From Nansenia antarctica (taxonomy: Eukaryota > Chordata > Actinopteri > Argentiniformes > Microstomatidae), in the NCBI GenBank assembly GCA_963989245.1, contig OZ022340.1:39588982-39652981 (forward strand): DNA of 64,000 nucleotides. Direction: 5' to 3'. A model generated the notes under the pieces. That model was not told where the DNA came from. It saw only the letters and a list, made by a program, of their open reading frames with translations, and searched no databases. Numbering within the stretch: the stretch's first letter is position 1; each line of letters opens with the position of its first letter. The translations under genes and the position numbers were made by a program. Below, piece by piece: positions 1-9,400 of this stretch.

Positions 1-339
1 GTGAATATCCTGCCACTGGGCTTCACTCGACTGATTTGCCCTACCTCTGAGGAAGTAGTAGTCAATGCGAGGCACCTCGCTAAGCTCTCTTAGGCACTTT
101 TTCCTGCCCTGGTGGATCTTGAGACCCTTCTCTGATGTTATCTTTTTCCAGCCACAGATGCAGCTTAGTAGCTTGTGTCCTGCCAGTGGTGTTACTCCGT
201 CAACTACCATGCTGATCATTTGATTCGTTGTCATTTCCGTTCCAGGGTCTGTTACCGTGTGATCCGCTGATGAGTCATCTTCCGCCCCCGCTCTCGCAGA
301 CTCTAGGGGTGTTTTTCCTTTTGAACTTTTCGTAGCCAT
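1..339 (-). CDS. Partial ORF with a zinc-finger-like motif, probable N-terminus of a retrotransposon protein
   Basis: Read on the minus strand, an ATG at 339-337 opens 113 codons with no stop before the window edge, so the C-terminus is missing. The first ~45 residues are polar and low in complexity (Ser, Thr, Asp, Glu, Lys). Residues 60-82 carry a compact Cys/His motif, C-x1-C-x13-H-x5-C (C60, C62, H76, C82), followed by a basic stretch. Short zinc fingers of this kind sit at the N-terminus of several non-LTR retrotransposon proteins, where they bind nucleic acid. That family link is from memory and no RT domain is visible here. A host zinc-finger gene is the alternative. The ATG is the first in the open frame; the upstream 200 bp look like a leader. 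Confidence 0.5.
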   Translation of the reverse strand, partial: MATKSSKGKTPLESARAGAEDDSSADHTVTDPGTEMTTNQMISMVVDGVTPLAGHKLLSCICGWKKITSEKGLKIHQGRKKCLRELSEVPRIDYYFLRGRANQSSEAQWQDIH

Positions 340-1100
340 AGTTGGAACCAAGTCACTGTGTAGTGAAAGGCTCCTGCCAACACGGGTAGCTAACCCATGC
401 CAGCCCCGTTGGGGTCTGTTCCCTCCTGTCAGCTGTCTCTTCAAGCCGTCACCAGGTCTTTCCCAGGTTGTCAGCTGCCCTTTCGCAGCGGTCACTGGTT
501 TTGACACCAGACATCAGGATTGTTAATAGGACTAGATGTTAAAATCCCTAAATAGTCAGCACAACAATTGACTGAGTGGAGTTGGAGATGTCCTCTTGGG
601 TGGAGTGGAATTTGGCAATGATCACGTGGTGCCACCAGTACGACACATCTTCAGTTGTGGTCCCCGACCTCATTGGGTGTTTCGGACATTTATCACAAGA
701 CACCCTCTGCCGAGGTTGGCCCACCACAGGCTAATCAGGCCTGGGTGTGTGTCGCACGGTGGCACCACGTGGTCATTTGGGAGCCAATGTTGGGTCCCTA
801 CGTTTCAGCCACAGCCAGTGACTGCTCCGTTCTACTGCAGTTCTTTACTAAGATAGTAGTAGGCTATTTCGTTAAAAGTGGTGTTGGTAACAGTGGGCAA
901 TCATTTTAAATGTACTGTCTTCTTTTTTTATTACAGCTTTGATGCCCAGATGGGATGGGAAGGAACTACACCGAAGTCCCACTAGATGCTTTATGGACTA
1001 TAATGATAAATGCATGTGCACACGGACGCAACATTATTATTTTTTACCATTCTATTATTGTATTGCTCAATTGTATCTTGCCTAATTTTTTCCATTGCCA
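340..1100. other. Non-coding stretch, possible 5' leader of the minus-strand ORF
   Basis: No convincing gene. The part at 340-560 lies directly upstream of the minus-strand ORF and may be its leader. Short frames at 596-909 and 955-1179 overlap each other in different frames, have no recognisable domain and look like chance. A pyrimidine-rich run ending in acag near 938 resembles a splice acceptor but nothing supports an exon after it. Confidence 0.3.
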
Positions 1101-1179
1101 TGAATTTTACTCTCTTGTACTTGTAATGGGATGTAATAAACTTTTGGCACACATGGCAATAAGAAATCATGAATCTTGA

Positions 1180-1211
<32 letters not shown>
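1100..1211 (+). other. Possible 3' end of a decayed retroelement
   Basis: An AATAAA polyadenylation signal at 1135-1140 is followed about 40 bp later by an ATT-repeat tail. This resembles the 3' terminus of non-LTR elements that end in a simple repeat rather than poly(A). No ORF upstream supports it, so a chance polyadenylation signal beside a microsatellite is the alternative. Confidence 0.25.

Positions 1212-1212
<1 letters not shown>
1180..1212. repeat. (ATT)n microsatellite
   Basis: About ten tandem ATT units, nearly perfect, immediately after the putative polyadenylation signal region. Confidence 0.9.
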
Positions 1213-1587
1213 ATTGTTTAGCTATTTAAACGTGTCAGCCCTGCAACAACCCCACTGACAGATGACAGGTAGATAATGACAGGTAGTGTAATGGGGGAGT
1301 GGTTGTCTTGAGGGTGTGGTTGTCTTGAGGGAGTGATTAGGGTGGAGTTAACCAGCTATTGTTCCCACCCATTACCTCTGTGAAAAATGTCTCTGAGATG
1401 TCTCTGAAGACTTATCTCAGTACGGTGGTTCAGGGGGTATCAACATTCAAATATCCATGACTTCTTCAACTTGTTTCAGATTTCAATGTATGACACATCA
1501 TTTTAAAGTTTACAATCTACCCTTTCATAATCTGAAAAAACAGAAAAATGATTTTGCCCTAGTTGCGGACTTTTTAACCATGCCCTG
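1213..1587. other. Non-coding stretch with short tandem duplications
   Basis: Two small imperfect duplications are visible: gacaggta-type units around 1263-1290 and a ~17-bp unit (gtggttgtcttgagg core) repeated twice at about 1299-1332. The rest is AT-rich with no supportable gene. Confidence 0.5.
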
Positions 1588-2272
1588 TCACAAATACTCT
1601 TGCATTTTACACCTAAGTGCAGAAACGGTCAGCTGTCCATCATCATTCGTTTCAAAGTAAGCACACATTTTTGAGAAGGCTTGTTCTTGGTCCTCAATTC
1701 TTTGGCCTTCCAGACTTTCTCCGCTTTGGATTACAATCAGGCTGAAATTCCATGGGAACATCACGGTTACACCGGAAATGTGTGCTACAAGCATTATGAT
1801 ACACACAGTCTGCAGCATGTAGATCACTATTATAGTATTCAATTCTACCTTTGACTTTGAATGACCACTCATCATTTCGTTTATCACAGCTTTGCAATAT
1901 AGACTTTGCAAAGTTGTCTGTTTTCACGTAACTGTAGTCGGCACGTCCTTCATGAACATTTGTGCCGCAGAAAAGGCAATCAGTTTGGCTATTGAATGGA
2001 GCTTCAGACTGCCTAGTACTAGTCCTTTTATTAGTGGTACTTGATTCACCGCTCTGTTTCCTCTGTAAATGTAAATCAATATCTCGGCTATGTATGTACA
2101 TTTTGCGGCATTCTGAATGTACTTTCATGCCAGCAGTCACATGAACAGTGTCACCTCTTTTAACACTAGCTTTATTGATCCCATCAGCACCTTTCTGACG
2201 AATCTCAACAAAATCACTTCCATCTTCCAATTTACAAATGGGACAGATCTGGGCACTGAATTCACTCATCAC
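1588..2272 (-). pseudogene. Frameshifted zinc-binding ORF of unknown function (DLHAAD-type family)
   Basis: The first frame runs from an ATG at 2272 to a stop near 1694 (192 aa). It contains two C-x2-C ... H-x2-C halves: C10/C13 with H52/C55, and C99/C102 with H159/C162. This looks like two zinc-binding modules. Around residue 150 it reads SDLHAADCVYH, a signature I recall from uncharacterised proteins scattered through fish and invertebrate genomes, often in repeat-rich DNA. Similarity to that family appears to continue in the next frame (EDQEQAF ... MQEYL, stop at 1588), so one 1-nt change near 1700-1715 breaks the frame. The frame then stops at once. Function is unknown. A gene fragment mobilised with transposons is the likeliest source. 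A real short gene ending at 1694 is less likely. Confidence 0.55.
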
Positions 2273-2289
2273 TTTAGAAATCAGATAAT

Positions 2290-2670
2290 GGTCAAAAAGA
2301 AGGATTCAACTATGCTAGCTTGAGAGCTGGAGAGTGCAAAACACCTCTAACTATAACAACTATAATGGTCAAAAAGAAGGCTTCAACTATGCTAGCTTGA
2401 GAGCTGAGAGTGCAAACACCTCTGTCAAAGACTAGAATGAAACTGGGGCTTAAATAACACTGCCAGGTCAGACACGCCCAGACATGCCCAAACACAGGAC
2501 TTGGTCAGAAACTAACAAATTTAAATAAACTGATTCAGAAAAAGAAGGCTTCAACGATGGTAGTTTGGGAGCTGGAGAGTGCAAACACCTCTAACTATAA
2601 CAACTATAATGGTCAAAAAGAAGGCTTCAAGTATGGTAGTTTGAGAGCTGGAGAGTGCAAACACCTTTTT
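2290..2670. repeat. Four copies of a ~77-bp repeat in two pairs
   Basis: Copies begin near 2290, 2367, 2535 and 2611. All share a core containing aagaaggcttcaa, agctggagagtgcaaac and, in the first and third copies, ctaactataacaactataat. Spacing within each pair is 76-77 bp, and a ~110-bp unrelated spacer separates the pairs. They lie directly upstream of the minus-strand zinc-binding ORF, where a promoter or leader would sit. Confidence 0.8.
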
Positions 2671-2690
2671 TAGTAAGCTATTTGTATTTG

Positions 2691-3176
2691 TATAGTCATT
2701 TTAAGCTCCTGGGCACCAGTTTGGACGCCATCTTGAAAATGATGCCTTTCCGGAAGGTGTATTTTCCTAGATTTTTAGTATGTTCACAAGCATGTCTAGA
2801 GGTACCAGAATCAAGTGAAAAATCATAGTTATATATTTTTTTCTATTGAGATATATAGCCATTTTAAGCTTGGTCTGCCGCCATTTTGGACGCCATCTTG
2901 AAAATTAAGCCTTTCTGGAAGGTATATTTTCCTAGATTTTTAGTATGTTAGTGAACATGCCCAGAGGTACCAGAATCAGTTGAGAAATCCTTTGCACCAT
3001 ATTCTCAATTTGAGATATAGCCATTTTAATATCTCCACCGCCATCTGGGACGCCATCTTGGAAATGGCGGCTTTCGGGGCGGTCGATTTTGGTCGACTTT
3101 TAGTATGTTATTTAGTACGCCCAATACTATCGGAATCCATCGAAAAACCTTTTGTATCAATTTTTTGGGGGTTAAG
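2691..3176. repeat. Three degenerate ~162-bp tandem repeats with YY1-like motifs
   Basis: Units start near 2691, 2854 and 3016 (periods 163 and 162). Each begins with a tatag-cattttaa block and contains gacgccatcttg (2724-2735, 2889-2900, 3049-3060), a conserved atttttagtatgtta-type block and a closing accagaatc-type block. On the minus strand the conserved 12-mer reads caagatggcgtc, close to the YY1 binding consensus. The third unit is the most diverged. The short frame at 2980-3192 across this repeat is not supportable as a gene. Confidence 0.75.
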
Positions 3177-3206
3177 TGCTTTTTTTTCATAGATTGATTC
3201 ACCTAT

Positions 3207-4054
3207 TTTGACAATCTCTTAAAGAGCTGGTTTCAGTCATTAACAGAGCTGTTCTGAAAGTGTCCAAGCGGTCTGTTCTGAGAGTGAACTGTTTTTTGCA
3301 TTCGTTCTCAAGTTATATCAAAGTGTTGTTTTCTGCCTTTCTGGAGCACATTTTGACTTGTTGTTGAATGCTCCTATAATGTAACTCTAAATGACAATCA
3401 GAGTATCTTGAATTACGTGTGTGCAGCCTTTTGCTCAAAAGTTATCAACGTTTCGTTTTCAGAGTCTCTTTTGACAATCTCTTAAAGAGCTGGTTTCAGT
3501 CATTAACAGAGCTGTTCTGAAAGTGTCCAAGCGGTCTGTTCTGAGAGTGGACTGTTTTTTGCATTCGTTCTCAAGTTATATCAAAGTGTTGTTTTCTGCC
3601 TTTCTGGAGCACATTTTGACTTGTTGTTGAATGCTGCTATAATGTAAGTCTAAATGACAATCAGAGCAACTTGAATAACGTGTGTGCAGCCTTTTGCTCA
3701 AAAGTTATCAACGTTTCGTTTTCAGCGTCTCTTTTGACAATCTCTTAAAGAGCTGATTTCAGTCATTAACAGAGGTGTTCTGAAAGTGTCTCAGAGGCCT
3801 GTTCTGGAAGTGGACTGTTTTTTGCATTCGTTCTTAAGTTCTATCAGTGTTGTTTTCTGCTTTTCTGGAGCACATTTGGACTTGTTGTTGAATGCTCCTA
3901 TAATGTAACTCTAAATGACAATCAGATCAACTTGAATTACGTGTGCGCAGCCTTTTGCTCAAAAGTTATCAACGTTTCGTTTTCAGAGTCTCTTTTGACA
4001 ATCTCTTAAATAGCTGGTTTCAGTCATTAACAGAGCTGTTCTGAAAGTGTCCAA
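3207..4054 (+). repeat. Left edge of the 263-bp satellite array (about 3 diverged monomers)
   Basis: Satellite sequence begins at attttgacaatctctt (3207) and runs for just over three head-to-tail monomers. These are more diverged than those further in. The third, for example, has changes around 3785-3900, including ttaagttctatcagtg in place of tcaagttatatcaaagtg. It stops at 4054 where the TIR element is inserted and resumes at 6500 at the next base of the monomer. Edge divergence is expected where unequal exchange is rare. Confidence 0.92.
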
Positions 4055-4135
4055 CCCAGTGAGCAATTTTACGTTGATTAGACGTCTAAACAACGTCTAA
4101 ATGGCCCGTAGACGTCTAGGCCAAATCGAGGCTAA

Positions 4136-4290
4136 ATATAGGCCAAATTGGAAATTTAAAAAACGTCTATGTTTAGACGTTGAAATGCCGTTGAAACATA
4201 GACGTTGTTTCCCTTTCTATGTTTCAACGGCATTTCAACGTCTAAACATAGACGTTGTTTCAATTTCCAATTTAGCCTAAATTTAGCTTA
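4136..4290. repeat. Large inverted repeat (hairpin) near the element's left end
   Basis: A perfect 40-bp arm at 4162-4201 pairs with 4217-4256 across a 15-nt loop. Imperfect pairing extends outward on both sides to roughly 4136 and 4290. The arms are built from the gacgt-tgaaa and cgtcta-gttta motifs that recur through this end of the element. Confidence 0.9.
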
Positions 4291-4316
4291 ATTATAACCT
4301 AGACATTGAAACACCG

Positions 4317-4491
4317 GTGTTTAAACGTCTAGGCTAAAACAAAGCCAAATGGAGGTGAAATTGAAACGACTGTTTCTATAGGCATTTCAACGGCAGACTA
4401 TATTATAGCTGTTGAAATGCAGTTTAAACAGACGTTTCAATTTCCAATTTCACATCAATTTAGCTTTGTTATAGCCTAGACGTTTAAACAC
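4317..4491. repeat. Second, imperfect inverted repeat
   Basis: The left arm (about 4317-4395, with gtttaaacgtctaggct) matches the reverse complement of the right arm (about 4408-4491) over some 80 bp with several mismatches and small indels, around a short AT-rich centre. It follows directly on the first hairpin and shares its motifs, so it may be an older duplicate of it. Confidence 0.8.
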
Positions 4492-4499
4492 TTAGTATA

Positions 4500-5853
4500 A
4501 GTAGACAAATACAATTTTCATGAGTAATAAGTAAATTATGACAAGGAAATATGAATAGGAACATGTATTTATTTAGGGAAATAGTAAATACGAAATATAA
4601 ATAAGGAAATAAGATTATTACATATTAAATATTAACAATGAAATAGGAACATTACATACAACATAATAGTATTTATTAACAGTTAGGGAGACAACATTTA
4701 GGTTGGGTTATTCTTTCTGTAGCCAGCACCGCCGTTCTGCCTGGGGCCCGTTCTGCCTTGTCTAGCGTGTGCGGAGAACATAAACACAATTCAGTTGCGC
4801 AAAAACGTATCTAACAAACGAGCACTTGCTATAAACAGTTAGTCTACCACGTAGGTAGATAGTCAGCGCTGGATAATCACATTTTCACCACCTACCTGAA
4901 ATTCAACTGTCGAGTCTATATAATTATTTCTCTTTCGGTAACCAGGTAACCAACTCCTCGCGCACTTCACTTCTTCAAACTGTCTGCCTCTCTGCTCAAC
5001 TCGACCGGTCGATTTTTGAATTTAAACGTCTCGCCGAACAACCAATGAAATAGACAGAACATCTGAAATGGGTGGGACTTCCATATGAAACAGCCAATCG
5101 TGTTGCATAACGCATGGCTCCAAGCGGCATTTGATTTGATTAGATGATGCAGGTTGTTCATTGGGTGAACAGTGAAGCTGCAAAGCACTTGTCATGTTTA
5201 CTCGACGTCATATGACAGGAGGGACATTTATTTAATTTAATTTTACGATTTCAATGTATCTACCGGTATATATATATATATATGACACTCTTATAAATTG
5301 AAAGTGACCAATTACAAACATTGAAATTAACAATATTGTATTCATTACATTGGCAACAGTTCATGACCAATATGTGTCATGACAGGCACAGCCTTATTCA
5401 GTAAAGTCAGTAGGCTATTGTTGGACAAAATATTTGAAACAGACACTCAACTAAACATAATAAACCAACAAAGATAAGAAGGCTTTCTTAAGATATTATT
5501 TGAGGATATGATTTACTACTGGGGGGTATTCCAGTCACTTTAGGTAAAAAGTTAGTTTATGTGCAGTTGTGTAGTTCAAACTCCTCTTCAACTTGAACGG
5601 AACTCTCCACATCATAGTCAAGTCTGCAGGAAGGGCCCTCAGATTTCGAGATACCCCTACCCGAGGTAGAACAAATGACAACAATGATTTTTCTTATCTT
5701 TAGGGTCTCCCATTAATGAAATTGATTGTTGTCACATTTTATTTTGGGGGAAAATATGTTTTTTTGGTTGTTCTTTAGTTTTGTATTGGTCTAGTTGTTT
5801 TGACCTGTTATAGCCTACTGAATTTTAATGCATTTAAGATAAGTAGAAAATAT
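4500..5853. other. Interior of the TIR element, no gene seen
   Basis: AT-rich sequence without a supportable ORF or RNA gene. It holds an alternating TA run at about 5267-5283. A GC-richer patch around 4720-4770 has no recognised identity. Confidence 0.5.
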
Positions 5854-6400
5854 GTTTAGACACAGACCGCATTTAGCTGGGTTAAAGGACAGCGATGTAT
5901 AGACGCAATTTAAACCACCTCTTCTGCATGAATAACTATGCTAGACTACATGGAATCTTAGACTAAATGACGGTCTGGTACATATTTTGACAATCTACAG
6001 GCGTTTAGGGTATTAATTTAAACTCAACGTGCTGCTAGACTAAAACAGGTTTAGACACAGACCGCATTTATCTGGGTTAAAGGACAGCGATGTATAGACG
6101 AAATTTAAACCACCTCTTCTGCATGAATAACTATGCTAGACTACATGGAATCTCAGACTAAATGACGGTCTGGTACATATTTTGACAATCTACAGGCGTT
6201 TAGGGTATTACTTTAAACTCAACGTGCTGCTAGACTAAAACAGGTTTAGACACAGACCGCATTTATCTGGGTTAAAGGACAGCGACGTATAGACGCAATT
6301 TAAACCACCACTTCTGCTAGGATAACTATGCTAGACTATATGAATCTCATACTACATGACGTCTGGGACGTATTCTGACAGTTTAGAGGGGTTTAATAAC
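5854..6400 (+). repeat. 195-bp tandem repeat, about 2.8 copies
   Basis: Units start at gtttagacacagaccgc at 5854, 6049 and 6244, exactly 195 bp apart. The first two are nearly identical; the third is diverged and fades by about 6400. The 25-bp context tgcatttaagataagtag occurs both just before the first unit (about 5829) and after the last (about 6410), as if the flank was duplicated with the array. The first two units contain attttgacaatct, which is also the first 13 bp of the satellite at 3207. Confidence 0.88.
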
Positions 6401-9400
6401 GGTTTTCATGCATTTAAGATAAGTAGAAAATATAGCCGTAATATAGCTGGTTTATATGATGGCCAAGCGAGGTTGAAAAGACGTCTATTGCTCAGAGGGA
6501 AGCGGCCTGTTCTGAGAGTGGACTGTTTTTTGCATTCGTTCTCAAGTTATATCAAAGTGTTGTTTTCTGCGTTTCTGGAGCACATTTTGACTTGTTGTTG
6601 AATGCTCCTATAATGTATGTCTAAATGACATTCAAAGCAACTTGAATAACGTGTGTGCAGCCTTTTGCTCAAAAGTTATCAACGTTTCGTTTTCAGAGTC
6701 TCTTTTGCCAATCTCTTAAAGAACTGGTTTCAGTCAATAACAGAGCTGTTCTGAAAGTTTCCAAGCGGCCTGTTCTGAGAGTGGACTGTTTTTTGCATTC
6801 GTTCTCAAGTTATATCAAAGTGTTGTTTTCTGCCTTTCTGGAGCACATTTTGACTTGTTGTTGAATGCTCCTATAATGTAACTCTAAATGACAATCAGAG
6901 CAACTTGAATAACGTGTGTGCAGCCTTTTGCTCAAAAGTTATCAACGTTTCGTTTTCAGAGTCTCTTTTGACAATCTCTTAAAGAGCTGGTTTCAGTCAT
7001 TAACATAGCTGTTCTGAAAGTGTGTAAGCGGCCTGTTCTGAGAGTGGACTGTTTTTTGCATTCGTTCTCAAGTTATATCAAAGTGTTGGTTTCTGCCTTT
7101 CTGGAGCACATTTTGACTTGTTGTTGAATGCTCCTATAATGTAACTCTAAATGACAATCAGAGTATCTTGAATTACGTGTGTGCAGCCTTTTGCTCAAAA
7201 GTTATCAACGTTTCGTTTTCAGAGTCTCTTTTGACAATCTCTTAAAGAGCTGGTTTCAGTCATTAACATAGCTGTTCTGAAAGTGTGTAAGCGGCCTGTT
7301 CTGAGAGTGGACTGTTTTTTTGCATTCGTTCTCAAGTTATATCAAAGTGTTGTTTTCTGCCTTTCTGGAGCACATTTTGACTTGTTGTTGAATGCTCCGA
7401 TAATGTAACTCTAAATGACAATCAGAGCAACTTGAATAACGTGTGTGCGGCCTTTTGCTCAAAAGTTATCAACGTTTCGTTTTCAGAGTCTCTTTTGACA
7501 ATCTCTTAAAGAGCTGGTTTCAGTCATTAACATAGCTGTTCTGAAAGTGTGTAAGCGGCCTGTTCTGAGAGTGGACTGTTTTTTGCATTCGTTCTCAAGT
7601 TATATCAAAGTGTTGTTTTCTGCCTTTCTGGAGCACATTTTGACTTGTTGTTGAATGCTCCTATAATGTAACTCTAAATGACAATCAGAGTATCTTGAAT
7701 TACGTGTGTGCAGCCTTTTGCTCAAAAGTTATCAACGTTTCGTTTTCAGAGTCTCTTTTGACAATCTCTTAAAGAGCTGGTTTCAGTCATTAACATAGCT
7801 GTTCTGAAAGTGTGTAAGCGGCCTGTTCTGAGAGTGGACTGTTTTTTGCATTCGTTCTCAAGTTATATCAAAGTGTTGTTTTCTGCCTTTCTGGAGCACA
7901 TTTTGACTTGTTGTTGAATGCTCCGATAATGTAACTCTAAATGACAATCAGAGTATCTTGAATTACGTGTGTGCAGCCTTTTGCTCAAAAGTTATCAACG
8001 TTTCGTTTTCAGAGTCTCTTTTGACAATCTCTTAAAGAGCTGGTTTCAGTCATTAACATAGCTGTTCTGAAAGTGTGTAAGCGGCCTGTTCTGAGAGTGG
8101 ACTATTTTTTGCATTCGTTCTCAAGTTATATCAAAGTGTTGTTTTCTGCCTTTCTGGAGCACATTTTGACTTGTTGTTGAATGCTCCTATAATGTAACTC
8201 TAAATGACAATCAGAGTATCTTGAATTACGTGTGTGCAGCCTTTTGCTCAAAAGTTATCAACGTTTCGTTTTCAGAGTGTCTTTTGACAATCTCTTAAAG
8301 AGCTGGTTTCAGTCATTAACATAGCTGTTCTGAAAGTGTGTAAGGGGCCTGTTCTGAGAGTGGACTGTTTTTTGCATTCGTTCTCAAGTTATATCAAAGT
8401 GTTGTTTTCTGCCTTTCTGGAGCACATTTTGACTTGTTGTTGAATGCTCCGATAATGTAACTCTAAATGACAATCAGAGTATCTTGAATTACGTGTGTGC
8501 AGCCTTTTGCGCAAAAGTTATCAACGTTTCGTTTTCAGAGTCTCTTTTGACAATCTCTTAAAGAGATGGTTTCAGTCATTAACATAGCTGTTCTGAAAGT
8601 GTGTAAGCGGCCTGTTCTGAGAGTGGACTGTTTTTTGCATTCGTTCTCAAGTTATATCAAAGTGTTGTTTTCTGCCTTTCTGGAGCACATTTTGACTTGT
8701 TGTTGAATGCTCCGATAATGTAACTCTAAATGACAATCAGAGCAACTTGAATAACGTGTGTGCGGCGTTTTGCTCAAAAGTTATCAACGTTTCGTTTTCA
8801 GAGTCTCTTTTGACAATCTCTTAAAGAGCTGGTTTCAGTCATTAACATAGCTGTTCTGAAAGTGTGTAAGCGGCCTGTTCTGAGAGTGGACTGTTTTTTG
8901 CATTCGTTCTCAAGTTATATCAAAGTGTTGGTTTCTGCCTTTCTGGAGCACATTTTGACTTGTTGTTGAATGCTCCTATAATGTAACTCTAAATGACAAT
9001 CAGAGTATCTTGAATTACGTGTGTGCAGCCTTTTGCTCAAAAGTTATCAACGTTTCGTTTTCAGAGTCTCTTTTGACAATCTCTTAAAGAGCTGGTTTCA
9101 GTCATTAACATAGCTGTTCTGAAAGTGTGTAAGCGGCCTGTTCTGAGAGTGGACTGTTTTTTGCATTCGTTCTCAAGTTATATCAAAGTGTTGGTTTCTG
9201 CCTTTCTGGAGCACATTTTGACTTGTTGTTGAATGCTCCTATAATGTAACTCTAAATGACAATCAGAGTATCTTGAATTACGTGTGTGCAGCCTTTTGCT
9301 CAAAAGTTATCAACGTTTCGTTTTCAGAGTCTCTTTTGACAATCTCTTAAAGAGCTGGTTTCAGTCATTAACATAGCTGTTCTGAAAGTGTGTAAGCGGC

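Larger units (their letters stand above)
4055..6499. mobile_element. Non-autonomous TIR DNA element, 2.4 kb, inserted in the satellite
   Basis: The satellite is interrupted between tgtccaa and aagcgg. The left end starts CCCAGTGAGCAAT and the reverse complement of the right end starts CCCTCTGAGCAAT, 11 of 13 matching, so these are imperfect terminal inverted repeats. At most 2 bp (aa) is duplicated at the target. Inside are two large nested inverted repeats (4.13-4.49 kb), a TA microsatellite and a 195-bp tandem repeat near the right end. Many acgtcta-type subterminal motifs occur close to the left end and one near the right end. No transposase-like ORF is visible; the 73-aa frame at 4967-5188 has no recognisable domain. 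I cannot assign a superfamily. Confidence 0.7.

Noticed and set aside
596..1179. Small ORFs as host exons
   Set aside because: Overlapping frames with no homology signal; the acceptor-like acag near 938 is not backed by a donor or coding bias.
4967..5188. 73-aa minus-strand ORF in the TIR element as a transposase fragment
   Set aside because: No DDE-type motif or other transposase feature; length is compatible with chance.
6356..6864. Two 69-81 aa plus-strand ORFs sharing an identical C-terminus
   Set aside because: The shared ending is just the satellite monomer read in the same frame; most other monomers do not keep it open.
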